Below, in pieces: positions 55,650 to 63,994 of a stretch of DNA of 64,000 nucleotides (position 1 is the stretch's first letter; each line of letters opens with the position of its first letter). The position numbers were made by a program, and so were the translations under genes. The stretch is taken from contig NZ_KI911337.1 of the NCBI RefSeq assembly GCF_000513995.1, positions 2,067-66,066 on the forward strand. The letters are read 5' to 3'. The DNA is from Pseudoxanthomonas sp. J35 (GTDB lineage: Bacteria > Pseudomonadota > Gammaproteobacteria > Xanthomonadales > Xanthomonadaceae). The notes below the pieces were generated by a model. That model searched no databases and was not told where the DNA came from. It saw nothing but the letters and a program-made list of their open reading frames with translations.

Positions 55650-58265
55650 ATGGATGGCCAGCCGCACCATCACGACACCGATTCCCCGCAGCTGCGGACC
55701 CTGCTGCTGACCGACCTGTGCGAATCCACGCAGCTGGTCGAGCGGCTGGGTGATTCGGCGGCCGCGGCGCTGTTCCGCGACCACGACCAGCTGGTGCTGG
55801 AACTGCAGCACCGCTGGCGCGGCCGCCTGATCGACCGCTCCGACGGCATGCTGCTGCTGTTCGAGCGCCCGCTGGACGGGCTCGGCTTCGCCCTGGACTA
55901 CCGCCGCGGCCTGGACGCGCTGGGCCAGGCGCACCGCGTCGGCCCGCTGCTGGCGCGTTCCGGCCTGCACGTCGGCGAGCTGCTGGTGTGGCGCAACAGC
56001 GAGGAAGCGGTCAGCGCCGGGGCCAAGCCGGTGGAAGTGGAAGGCCTGGCCAAGCCGTTCGCCGCGCGGCTGATGCAGCTGGCGCGGCCGGGGCAGATCC
56101 TGCTGTCGTCGGTGGCCGAACCGCTGGTGCGCCGCGCCGCGCGCGAACTGGGCGAACGCGGCGCCACGCTGCAGTGGCGCACGCACGGGCGCTGGCATTT
56201 CAAGGGCGTGCCCGGCGTGCAGGAAGTGCACGAGGTTGGCGAGCCGGGGCTGGCGCCGCTGCGCATGCCGCGCGGCGACTCCAAGGCGCGCCGCGACCTG
56301 CCGGCATGGCGACGGCCGATGGCGCTGGTCGCCGAGGTGGTGCTGGTGGCCGGCGTGGCGGTCGCCATCTGGGCGGTGACCCGCCCGCAGCCGGCGATCG
56401 CCTTCGCCGAACGCGACTGGGTGGTGGTCGGCGACCTGCGCAACCTCACCGGCCAGACCGTGCTGGACGATTCGCTGCAGCAGGCGTTCCGGATCAGCCT
56501 GGAGCAGTCGCGCTACGTCAACGTGCTCAGCGACCTGAAGGTCCGCGATACCCTGGCGCGGATGCAGCGCGACCCGGCGGCGACCAGGGTGGATCGCGCC
56601 ATCGGCTCGGAAGTCGCCCAGCGCGACGGCGCGCGTCTGCTGATCCTGCCGACGGTGGCGGAAGTGGGCGGGCGCGTGCGCTTCAGCGCCGAGATCGTCG
56701 ATCCGCGCACCCAGCGCACCCTGGCGGCCGAATCGGCCGACGGCCGCGGCCTGGAATCGGCGCTGCGCTCGATCGACCAGGTCACCGCCTCGCTGCGCAA
56801 CGCGATGGGCGAGAGCCTGGCCTCGATCCAGCGCGATTCGGCGCCGCTGCCGGACGTGAGCACGTCCAACATCGACGCGCTGCGCGCCTACGCGCTTGGC
56901 CAGCAGGCCTTCGGCAACTCGGAGTACGAGAAGGCCGCCGGCTTCTACGCCCGCGCGGTCGAATTGGATCCGGATTTCGCCCTGGCCTACGTCGGCCTGC
57001 TGCGCGCGGCCAATGCCCAGGTGAAACGCGACGAAGCCCTCGCAAGCCTGCGCGAGGCGATGGCGCACAAGAACCGCCTGCCGCCGCGCGAGCAGCTGTA
57101 CCTGGATGCCTGGAACGCGCAGCTGACCGCGCCGGCGGACGCGCTCGACAAGTGGCGGCAGATGAGCGAGCTGTACCCGGACTTCTTCCCGGCCTACGCC
57201 AACGTCGGCTACGGCCTGCTGTCGGCGCGGCGCTACGCCGACGCGATGGACTACGCGATGCGCGCCACCGACCCGCAGAGCGAATTCGCGGCGCTGTCGA
57301 TGGCGCTGGTCGGGCAGCTGCACCTGGGCCTGGAGAACCCGGGCAAGGCCGCCGAGGCCTTCGCCGCCGCGCAGGAAGGCGGGGTCAGGAACGCGCCGGT
57401 CGGCCGCGCGATCGCGCTGGCGGCGCGGCGCGAGTTCGACCGCGCGCACGAGGCGTGGAACCGGCAGCCGACCCAGGACGTGGCCTATTTCGACCACGCC
57501 AGCATCCTGCTCGACCAGGGCGACTGGGACGGCGCGATCGAGGAGATGCGCCGGCAGCTGGCGGCCACCGAGCCCGGCAGCGTACGCAACCAGATCGGCC
57601 AGCTGATGCTGGCCAGCGTGCAGGTGCTGGGCGGCCGCCCGCATGCCCGCGACGCGCTACGCCAGGCCGTGGAACCGCTGCTGGCGCGCACCGGGGACGA
57701 GGCCGCCCCGCTACCTGACGTGCTGGACTCCGCCTACGCGGTGCTGGTCGGCGCGCTGCTGGCGCAGCGCATCGGCGACACCCGCCTGTCCGGCGAAGTG
57801 CTGCGCCGGCTCAAGGGCCAGCCCCATACCAGCGGCGACCTGCCGCCGGCGAAGCTGTACCTCGCCGTGCAGGCCGGGCAACGGCTGGCCGAAGGCGACG
57901 CCGCGCAGGCGATCGCGCTGCTGGAACCGGCGCTGGACGGCGCCGAACCGGTGCAGGCGCACCGCATCCTGCTGGAGGCGTACCGCGCCCGCGGCGACAC
58001 CGCGCGCAGCCTGCGCGAATCGCGCTGGCTCGCCGCGCACCGCGGCCGCAGCTACGTGGAACCCGGCTGCGGGCGCTGCCAGCAGGCCTTGAACGTATTC
58101 GATACCGTCGTCAGCCACCTCGAAAGCGCCGAGCTGCTCGCGTCCTCCGCCAGGGCGAAGGACGCGGCCGCGGAACTGGAGCGGTTCGACAGTGCGTGGC
58201 CGGCCGAGCGCCTGCCCGATTACTTGAGGCGGCGCAGGGAAGCGGTGCTGGCCGCATTCAACTGA
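55650..58265 (+). CDS. Putative peptide-modification-system cyclase (class III cyclase domain, TPR)
   Basis: This 871-residue protein has an N-terminal class III nucleotide-cyclase domain (about 15-190). Two metal aspartates are visible, D22 (LLLTDLCEST) and D65 (IDRSDGMLLLF). The usual V-N-x-A-A-R transition-state motif reads K-P-F-A-A-R, so the Asn is a Pro and activity is uncertain. A membrane helix (about 224-244) is followed by a FlgO/TolB-like region (about 255-390) and a long TPR-like helical region with a CGRC motif at 807-810. The domain set fits the family named putative peptide modification system cyclase in xanthomonads. It overlaps the precursor gene tail-to-tail by 46 bp. Confidence 0.85.
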   Translation: MDGQPHHHDTDSPQLRTLLLTDLCESTQLVERLGDSAAAALFRDHDQLVLELQHRWRGRLIDRSDGMLLLFERPLDGLGFALDYRRGLDALGQAHRVGPLLARSGLHVGELLVWRNSEEAVSAGAKPVEVEGLAKPFAARLMQLARPGQILLSSVAEPLVRRAARELGERGATLQWRTHGRWHFKGVPGVQEVHEVGEPGLAPLRMPRGDSKARRDLPAWRRPMALVAEVVLVAGVAVAIWAVTRPQPAIAFAERDWVVVGDLRNLTGQTVLDDSLQQAFRISLEQSRYVNVLSDLKVRDTLARMQRDPAATRVDRAIGSEVAQRDGARLLILPTVAEVGGRVRFSAEIVDPRTQRTLAAESADGRGLESALRSIDQVTASLRNAMGESLASIQRDSAPLPDVSTSNIDALRAYALGQQAFGNSEYEKAAGFYARAVELDPDFALAYVGLLRAANAQVKRDEALASLREAMAHKNRLPPREQLYLDAWNAQLTAPADALDKWRQMSELYPDFFPAYANVGYGLLSARRYADAMDYAMRATDPQSEFAALSMALVGQLHLGLENPGKAAEAFAAAQEGGVRNAPVGRAIALAARREFDRAHEAWNRQPTQDVAYFDHASILLDQGDWDGAIEEMRRQLAATEPGSVRNQIGQLMLASVQVLGGRPHARDALRQAVEPLLARTGDEAAPLPDVLDSAYAVLVGALLAQRIGDTRLSGEVLRRLKGQPHTSGDLPPAKLYLAVQAGQRLAEGDAAQAIALLEPALDGAEPVQAHRILLEAYRARGDTARSLRESRWLAAHRGRSYVEPGCGRCQQALNVFDTVVSHLESAELLASSARAKDAAAELERFDSAWPAERLPDYLRRRREAVLAAFN

Positions 58266-58558
58266 TTCGGGGTCATGCCCACGCCCGAACCGAGCATCGC
58301 CTCCAGCGACGAGCGCGCGCTGGCGATGGCCGCCTTCGGCGCGATCCGCTCCACGCGCAGGCACACGGCCAGCTGCTCCAGCGCGGCTTCACCGGCGGCG
58401 TCGCCCTTGGCGACCTTGTAGCCGGACGCCACCAGCGCGGCCTTCGGATCCTTCTTGAACAGGCGCCGGAACTCGTTGTCCGTGCCCAGCTTGTCCAGGA
58501 ACTTGCGCGCCACCTTCGGATCCAGCGGCACGCGGCTGCCAGCCTTCTTCGTTGCCAT
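58220..58558 (-). CDS. NHLP-leader RiPP precursor peptide (putative modified peptide)
   Basis: The 112-residue basic protein has a nitrile-hydratase-alpha-like leader at about 13-49 (DPKVARKFLDKLGTDNEFRR then FKKDPKAALVASGY), then an Ala-rich helical middle (about 50-88), with a single cysteine, C66. The C-terminal tail of about 22 residues after the Gly-rich GSGVG holds Ser, Thr, Asn and Arg (MTPNQLNAASTASLRRLK) and is the likely core. The ATG at 58556-58558 follows GGGGAAACC. It is convergent with the cyclase-like gene and divergent from the dehydrogenase gene, 174 bp away. Confidence 0.82.
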   Translation of the reverse strand: MATKKAGSRVPLDPKVARKFLDKLGTDNEFRRLFKKDPKAALVASGYKVAKGDAAGEAALEQLAVCLRVERIAPKAAIASARSSLEAMLGSGVGMTPNQLNAASTASLRRLK

Positions 58559-58732
58559 GATGGTTTCCCCAGGAACGTCCCGGAATGGGCCGCTCCCGCA
58601 ATCTAGCGGCCGCGCCGGCCGCCCACAAGGGCGGCCGCGTTGCGGCGGCGGAGCCGATCGCGCAGGCTGTCGGCGGGGTGTCCGCGGCGCGAACGTGATG
58701 CCGGACGGGTAACGGAGAACGGGGAGGCGCGG
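58559..58732. other. Divergent promoter region of precursor and dehydrogenase genes
   Basis: This 174-bp gap between two divergent starts contains the palindromes GGCCGCG/CGCGGCC near 58607-58640 and a GGGAGG ribosome site for the plus-strand gene. I see no strong -35/-10 pair, so promoters cannot be placed with confidence. Confidence 0.5.
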
Positions 58733-59896
58733 ATGCGCGTGCGGCGGTGCCGGGTGCTCTACATCGAGCCCCGCGAGGACGTGGAGTTCGACCTGGCGGA
58801 TGTGCTGCGCGGTGGCGACGGCCTGGCCAGCCGCATGCGCTGGCTGGCGCTGGCGCCGCACCTCGCACGGGAAGTGGAACTCGACGCGCGCGAACGCGAA
58901 CTGCTCGGCCGGTTGAGCGCGGAGCGCTGGGTGGACCGCGCCACGCTCGACGGGGACGCGCGCAAGGCGCTGCCACGGCTGCTGCGCGAAGGGCTGGTAC
59001 TGGGCAGCGGCAAGCGGCATGCGGCGATGCGCCAACGCGAGGAAGCGCTGCGCGAGGTGCACTGGGATCCGCTGGCGGCCACCATGCACGCCTTCACCCG
59101 CTGGGAGGACGCCGACGCGGTGCGGTCGATGGAGGACACCGGCACGGTGACCATCGAGGAGGTACGCGAACTGTTCGGCGCGCCGCCGCCGGCAGTGCCG
59201 GTGCCGGAAGACGATGCGTTGCTGCAGCTGCCGCGCGCGGCGCGCGGCGACTTCGACGCGCTGCTCTCGCGCCGCGTCACCTGCCGCAACTTCGACACCG
59301 CCCGCCCGCTGCCACGGACGCTGTTCGCGCAGGTCCTCGAGCGCGTGTTCGCCGCGCACGGGAAGATGGAAGTCACCGCCGACACGGTGTTCCTGAAGAA
59401 GAACTGCCCCTCCGGCGGCGGCCTGCATCCGGTGGAGGCCTATCTGCTGGTGCAGAACGTCGAGGGCGTGGTGCCGGGCCTGTACCACTACCATCCGGTG
59501 CGGCATGCATTGCGCCCGTTGCCGTCGCCGGGCCGGCCGCTGGCCGACCTGGCGCTGGAGGCGGTGGCGCGCCAGCACTGGTTCGCCAACGCGCACGCGA
59601 TGGCGATCCTCGCCCCGCGCTACGACCGCCACTTCTGGAAGTACCGCCGCCATCCCAAGGGGCTGCGCGTGGTCACGCTGGAGGCGGGGCATCTTTCGCA
59701 GCTGCTGTACCTGGCGGCGACCGACGCGGGCCTGGCGGCGTACATCACCGCGGCGATCAACGAACAGCCACTGGAACGCGCGCTGGGCCTGGATCCGCTG
59801 CGCGAAGGCGTGCTGGCGGTGTGCGGCTTCGGCTGGCGCGCCGCGACGATGGAGACGATGGAGCTGGATCCGGGCGCGGCGGTCTGGCAGCCGTGA
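58733..59896 (+). CDS. Putative peptide-maturation dehydrogenase (SagB-like, FMN)
   Basis: The 387-residue protein has an N-terminal domain of about 170 residues without close motif matches, then a SagB/nitroreductase-type FMN domain. The motifs are RRVTCRNFDTARPL (phosphate-binding-like), SGGGLHPVEAYLLV with GLYHYHPVRHAL, and GLRVVTLEAGHLSQLLYLAA. In azol(in)e-RiPP systems, SagB-type enzymes oxidise azolines to azoles; here no YcaO cyclodehydratase is present in the window. The arrangement with the NHLP precursor and cyclase fits the family named putative peptide maturation dehydrogenase. The ATG at 58733 follows GGGAGG. Confidence 0.83.
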   Translation: MRVRRCRVLYIEPREDVEFDLADVLRGGDGLASRMRWLALAPHLAREVELDARERELLGRLSAERWVDRATLDGDARKALPRLLREGLVLGSGKRHAAMRQREEALREVHWDPLAATMHAFTRWEDADAVRSMEDTGTVTIEEVRELFGAPPPAVPVPEDDALLQLPRAARGDFDALLSRRVTCRNFDTARPLPRTLFAQVLERVFAAHGKMEVTADTVFLKKNCPSGGGLHPVEAYLLVQNVEGVVPGLYHYHPVRHALRPLPSPGRPLADLALEAVARQHWFANAHAMAILAPRYDRHFWKYRRHPKGLRVVTLEAGHLSQLLYLAATDAGLAAYITAAINEQPLERALGLDPLREGVLAVCGFGWRAATMETMELDPGAAVWQP

Positions 59897-59913
59897 CGGG
59901 CACGCGCCGCGCG

Positions 59914-59946
59914 GGAAAAAGAAACGGGCGCCGTTACCGGCGCCCG
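59914..59946 (-). terminator. Rho-independent terminator of the S9 peptidase gene
   Basis: CGGGCGCCG-TTAC-CGGCGCCCG (59925-59946) is a 9-bp perfect stem. On the minus strand it runs into TTTCTTTTTC, so it terminates the S9 peptidase. It may also stop read-through from the dehydrogenase gene. Confidence 0.9.
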
Positions 59947-59969
59947 CCCCCCAACCAACCGCGGTTGCC

Positions 59970-62048
59970 TTACTTCTGTACGTTCGGCGTGTGGCCCTGC
60001 AGCGCCTCGGCCAGCCCGTCCACGCCCTCGGCGCCCACCGGGGCGGTGGCGCTGGACCCGGCCAGGTCCTCGCCGATCGGCTGCGCGCGGCCGCCCAGGC
60101 ACCTGGCCAGGAAGTTCTCCGCGATCGCGTTGAAGGCCTTGTTGTTTTCCGGACGGGCGAAGCCGTGGCCCTCGTCGGGGAACAGCACGTAGGTGACCGG
60201 GATGTTCTTCGCCTGCATCGCCGCGACGATCTGGTCGCTCTCGGCCTGCTTCACCCGAGGGTCGTTGGCGCCCTGGCCGATCAGCAGCGGCTTCCTGATC
60301 TGGTCGGCGCGGGTCAGCGGCGAGCGTTCCTCCAGCCACTTGCGGCCTTCCTCGGTGCGCGGGTCGCCCATGCGCCGCGCCAGCTGCTCGAAGAAGCTGG
60401 CCCAGTACGGCGGCACCGTCGACAGCAGGGTGGCGAGGTTGGACGGCCCGACGATGTCCACGCCGCAGGCGAAGGTGTCCGGGGTGAAGGTCAGGCCGAC
60501 CAGCGTGGCGTAGCCGCCGTAGCTGCCGCCCATGATCGCGACCTTGTCCGGGGTGGTGATGCGCTGCTCCACCGCCCAGTTCACCGCGTCGACCAGGTCG
60601 TCGTGCATCTTGCCGGCCCACTCGCCGTCGCCGGCGTTGGTGAACTCCTTGCCGAAGCCGGTGGAGCCGCGGTAGTTGACCGAAAGCACCGCGTAGCCGC
60701 GGTTGGCCAGCCACTGGTTCCAGCTGCTGTAGCCGTAGCCGTCGCGCGCCCACGGTCCACCATGCACCAGCAGCACCAGCGGCACCGGCGTGTCGGCCTT
60801 GCCGTCGCCGTCGGGATCCGCCTGCGCCGGCAGGGTCAGGTAGCTGGGCAGGGTCAGGCCGTCGCGCGACTTCAGCTCCAGTGGCCACTGCGGCACCAGC
60901 GGCTTGCCGTCCAGCGCCGGGCGCGCGGAGAACAGCCTGGTCAGCCTGCCTTCGGCGCCGGGCGTGCGGTCGTAGCGGTAGTACACCACCGGCGATTCGG
61001 CGGCCGAGTAGGTGACGATCCAGGTGCGGTCGTCGAGCGTGCGCGCGTTGACGCCGACCTCGCCCGGGCCGATGCCTTCGAGCACCTTGAGGTCGGCCGC
61101 CAGCGCGTCGCCGACAGGCTTCCACTCGTTGCGCAGGTAGTCCACCGACACCGCCTGCAGCTCGCCGGTGCGCGGATCGGCCAGGCCGCCGCCGATGTCG
61201 GCGCGCGCGTCCTCGGCCAGCAGCCTGCGTTCGCCGCTGGCGCTATCGATCGCGTACACCGCGGCGGTATTGCGGTTCCGCGAATCGGCCAGGTACAGCG
61301 TCTTTCCATCGTGGGTCAGGCCCAGCACGCTGGTGGTCAGCACGTCCTCGAACGGTACGTCGTCGGCCTGCTCCCAGCCGTCGCCGGCGCGGCGCAGGAT
61401 GTCGAGGCCGCCGTCGGGGCGCGAGCGCTGGGCGAAACGCAGGTTGTACTCGCCGTCGGCGATGTAGCCGGCGATCTGCCGGGTGTTCTTCTCCACCAGG
61501 GTGCGGTCGCCGCTGGCCAGGTCGACCCGGTACAGGTCGTGCCACTTGGCGTCGCGGTCGTTCATGCCGACCAGGATGCTGTCCGGCTGCGTCGGGCTGA
61601 CGCCGACGACCTGCGCGGTGGTCTTCGCGAACGGAGTGAGGTCGCGCGCCTGGCCGGTGGCGAGGTCCACCGCGTAGAGGTGGAAGTCCTCGTCGCCGCC
61701 GGTGTCGCGCAGGTACAGCAGCGTGTCCGGGCGGTACGACCAGAAGTAGTTGCGGATCCCGCGGGCCTTGTCGTCGGTGACCGCGCGCGCGGCGGAGGGA
61801 TCGTTCGCCGGCGCGACCCAGACGTTCATCACGCCGTCGACCGGCGCGACCCAGCTGAGGTACTTGCCGTCCGGGCTGATCTGCACCGCCGCGCGCTCGG
61901 GATTGCCGAACAGCGCATCGCGCGGGATCAGCTCGACTTCCTTCGGTGTTTCGGGCGTGGCGGCGGCGGTGCCTTCCTCCTGTTTGCCGGTACAGGCGGC
62001 CAGGGCGAGGGCGAGGCTGGAGACGGCGAACAGGGCGGTGCGGCGCAT
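59970..62048 (-). CDS. S9 family peptidase (prolyl-oligopeptidase/acylaminoacyl type), lipoprotein
   Basis: The 692-residue protein has a lipoprotein signal (lipobox LALAAC), a beta-propeller domain (about 35-400, repeats such as ISPDGKYLSWV and LTHDGKTLYLAD) and an alpha/beta-hydrolase domain. The catalytic triad is Ser in GGSYGGY, Asp in GANDPRVKQAES and His in DEGHGF. It probably removes or shortens peptides in the periplasm. The ATG at 62046-62048 follows GGGAG; an upstream start at 62090 would bury the signal. It is next to the RiPP locus, but on the opposite strand with its own terminator, so a role as processing protease is possible but unproven. Confidence 0.93.
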   Translation of the reverse strand: MRRTALFAVSSLALALAACTGKQEEGTAAATPETPKEVELIPRDALFGNPERAAVQISPDGKYLSWVAPVDGVMNVWVAPANDPSAARAVTDDKARGIRNYFWSYRPDTLLYLRDTGGDEDFHLYAVDLATGQARDLTPFAKTTAQVVGVSPTQPDSILVGMNDRDAKWHDLYRVDLASGDRTLVEKNTRQIAGYIADGEYNLRFAQRSRPDGGLDILRRAGDGWEQADDVPFEDVLTTSVLGLTHDGKTLYLADSRNRNTAAVYAIDSASGERRLLAEDARADIGGGLADPRTGELQAVSVDYLRNEWKPVGDALAADLKVLEGIGPGEVGVNARTLDDRTWIVTYSAAESPVVYYRYDRTPGAEGRLTRLFSARPALDGKPLVPQWPLELKSRDGLTLPSYLTLPAQADPDGDGKADTPVPLVLLVHGGPWARDGYGYSSWNQWLANRGYAVLSVNYRGSTGFGKEFTNAGDGEWAGKMHDDLVDAVNWAVEQRITTPDKVAIMGGSYGGYATLVGLTFTPDTFACGVDIVGPSNLATLLSTVPPYWASFFEQLARRMGDPRTEEGRKWLEERSPLTRADQIRKPLLIGQGANDPRVKQAESDQIVAAMQAKNIPVTYVLFPDEGHGFARPENNKAFNAIAENFLARCLGGRAQPIGEDLAGSSATAPVGAEGVDGLAEALQGHTPNVQK

Positions 62049-62187
62049 GCGGTGACTCCCCGGTGATGCCGGCGGCATCGGAGCGGACACGCTAGCGCGG
62101 AAGCGGCGTGGGCGAGGTTGCCTGCGCGTTAAACCATGACCATGACCGATGGGGGATAACCCCCGGTCGCGCCAGGCACTGCCCGGC

Positions 62188-63708
62188 TCAGGCCTGGCCG
62201 GGCAGCGGCGCCAGCGGCGTGCGGTAGCCCAGCGCCTCGGCCAGGTGCGCGGCGCCGATGCCGTCGCTGGCGTCCAGGTCGGCGATGGTCCGCGCCACCC
62301 GCAGCACCCGGTGCAGGCTGCGCGCGGTCAGCTGCAGGCGTTCGGCGGCCTGGTCGAGCAGTTGCTGCCCGGCGTCGTCGAGGCGACAGGCCGTGGCCAC
62401 TCCGGCGGCATCGAGATGGGCGTTGGGCACACCGCCGCGGGCCTGCTGGCGGTCGCGCGCCGCTTCCACCCGTGCCCGCACCGCGGCGCTGGACTCGCCG
62501 GGCGGGGCGTCGGCGCGCAGCAGTGCCGGCGGCAGCCGCGCCATCGCCAGGTGCAGGTCGATACGGTCCAGCAGCGGTCCGGACAGCCGCCCCCGGTAGC
62601 GGCGGACCATGTCCGGGGTGCAGCGGCAGCGCGAGGACGGGTCGCCGGCCCAGCCGCAGGGGCAGGGGTTCATCGCCGCCACCAGCTGGAAGCGCGCCGG
62701 GAACTCGGCGCTGCGCGCGGCGCGGGAGATGGTGACGCGGCCGGATTCCAGCGGCTCGCGCAGCACTTCCAGCGCGGCCCGGCTCCATTCCGGCAGTTCG
62801 TCGAGGAACAGCACGCCGTTGTGCGCCAGCGAGATCTCGCCCGGCCGCGGCGGGCTGCCGCCGCCGGCCAGGGCTACCGCGCTGGCGCCGTGGTGCGGCG
62901 CGCGGAACGGCCGCTGCCGCCACCGCGCCGGGTCCAGGCCGCGGCCGCTGATCGAGTGCACCGCGGCCGTCTCCAGCGCCTCGGCCTCGCTGGCCTCGGG
63001 CAGCAGGCCGGGCAGGCGCGACGCCAGCAGGGTCTTGCCGCAGCCCGGGGGCCCGCTCATCAGCAGGTGGTGTGCGCCGGCGGCGGCGATCTCCAGCGCC
63101 CGCCGGGCCTGGGCCTGGCCGCGGACATCGGCCAGGTCGGGGACCGGCAGGGTCGCGAGCGGGCCGGCCCCGGCCTCGGCCGCGCGCGGCAGGGGGGTGC
63201 GGCCATCCAGGCCGGCGCAGGTTTCCAGCAGGGTGCGGGCGACGTAGGCCTCCGCCTCGCGGGCCAGTGCCGCCTCGGCGGCGCTGCCGGCCGGCACCAC
63301 CAGGCGGCGGCCGTCGCGGGCGGCGGCCAGCACGGCCGGCAGCACGCCGTCGATCGGACGCAGTTCGCCGGTCAGGCCCAGCTCGCCGAGGAATTCGCAG
63401 CCGGCCAGGCGGTTGCGGTCGATCTGGCCGCTGGCGGCGAGGATACCCAGCGCGATCGGCAGGTCGAAGCGGCCGCCGTCCTTGGGCAGGTCGGCGGGGG
63501 CCAGGTTGATGGTGATGCGCCGCTGCGGGTATTCGAACTGGGCGCAGAGGATGGCCGCGCGCACGCGGTCGCGCGATTCGCGCACCGCCGCGGCGGGCAG
63601 GCCGACGATCTGGGTGCTGGGCAGGCCGCCGGAGAGGTGGACCTCCACCTGGACCGGCGGCGCGAGGACCCCGGCGCGGGCACGGCTGTGCACCAGCGCC
63701 AGGCCCAT
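62188..63708 (-). CDS. comM: ComM/YifB family magnesium-chelatase-like AAA ATPase
   Basis: ComM is a hexameric helicase that extends branch migration during natural transformation in gammaproteobacteria. The 506-residue protein has the N-terminal ChlI-like domain (GLPSTQIVGLPAAAVRESRDRV, in part: VGLPAAAVRESRDRV), a Walker A motif (SGPPGCGKT) and Walker B (GVLFLDELPE). A zinc-type insert (NPCPCGWAGDPSSRCRCTP) is also present. It follows ubiK by 7 bp on the same strand. With comF at 1.7 kb it hints at competence. Confidence 0.95.
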   Translation of the reverse strand: MGLALVHSRARAGVLAPPVQVEVHLSGGLPSTQIVGLPAAAVRESRDRVRAAILCAQFEYPQRRITINLAPADLPKDGGRFDLPIALGILAASGQIDRNRLAGCEFLGELGLTGELRPIDGVLPAVLAAARDGRRLVVPAGSAAEAALAREAEAYVARTLLETCAGLDGRTPLPRAAEAGAGPLATLPVPDLADVRGQAQARRALEIAAAGAHHLLMSGPPGCGKTLLASRLPGLLPEASEAEALETAAVHSISGRGLDPARWRQRPFRAPHHGASAVALAGGGSPPRPGEISLAHNGVLFLDELPEWSRAALEVLREPLESGRVTISRAARSAEFPARFQLVAAMNPCPCGWAGDPSSRCRCTPDMVRRYRGRLSGPLLDRIDLHLAMARLPPALLRADAPPGESSAAVRARVEAARDRQQARGGVPNAHLDAAGVATACRLDDAGQQLLDQAAERLQLTARSLHRVLRVARTIADLDASDGIGAAHLAEALGYRTPLAPLPGQA

Positions 63709-63715
63709 GGGCGGC

Positions 63716-63994
63716 TCAGCGGCTGCCGTCGGCCGGGTTGCCGGAGGACGGGGCCAGGCGCGCCTCCAGTTCGGCGACCTGGCGCTCCAGCGCCTCGAGC
63801 TTCTCGCGGGTGCGCAGCAGCACCGCGCGCTGCACGTCGAACTCCTCGCGGGTGACCAGGTCCAGGCGGGCCAGGCCGGACTGCAGCGCGGCGCGGAAGC
63901 TGGCCTGCAACTCCTCGCCGGACTGGCGCAGGCCCGGGGGGACCAGGTCGGTGAGGCGGCGCGCGAGGTCGTCGATGTGCTCGAGGTTGATCAT
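63716..63994 (-). CDS. ubiK: Ubiquinone biosynthesis accessory factor UbiK
   Basis: UbiK is a small coiled-coil protein that pairs with UbiJ in the Ubi complex. The 92-residue protein has the BMFP/YqiC pattern: MINLEHIDDLARRLTDLVPP, then a helix and a C-terminal coiled coil (REKLEALERQVAELEARL). It starts 6 bp before the window's end, so its promoter lies outside. It is likely co-transcribed with comM. Confidence 0.93.
   Translation of the reverse strand: MINLEHIDDLARRLTDLVPPGLRQSGEELQASFRAALQSGLARLDLVTREEFDVQRAVLLRTREKLEALERQVAELEARLAPSSGNPADGSR

Noticed and set aside
59970-62048. S9 peptidase as the certain RiPP leader peptidase
   Set aside because: It is adjacent but on the opposite strand with its own terminator, is a large lipoprotein of the general oligopeptidase type, and has no specific link to the precursor.
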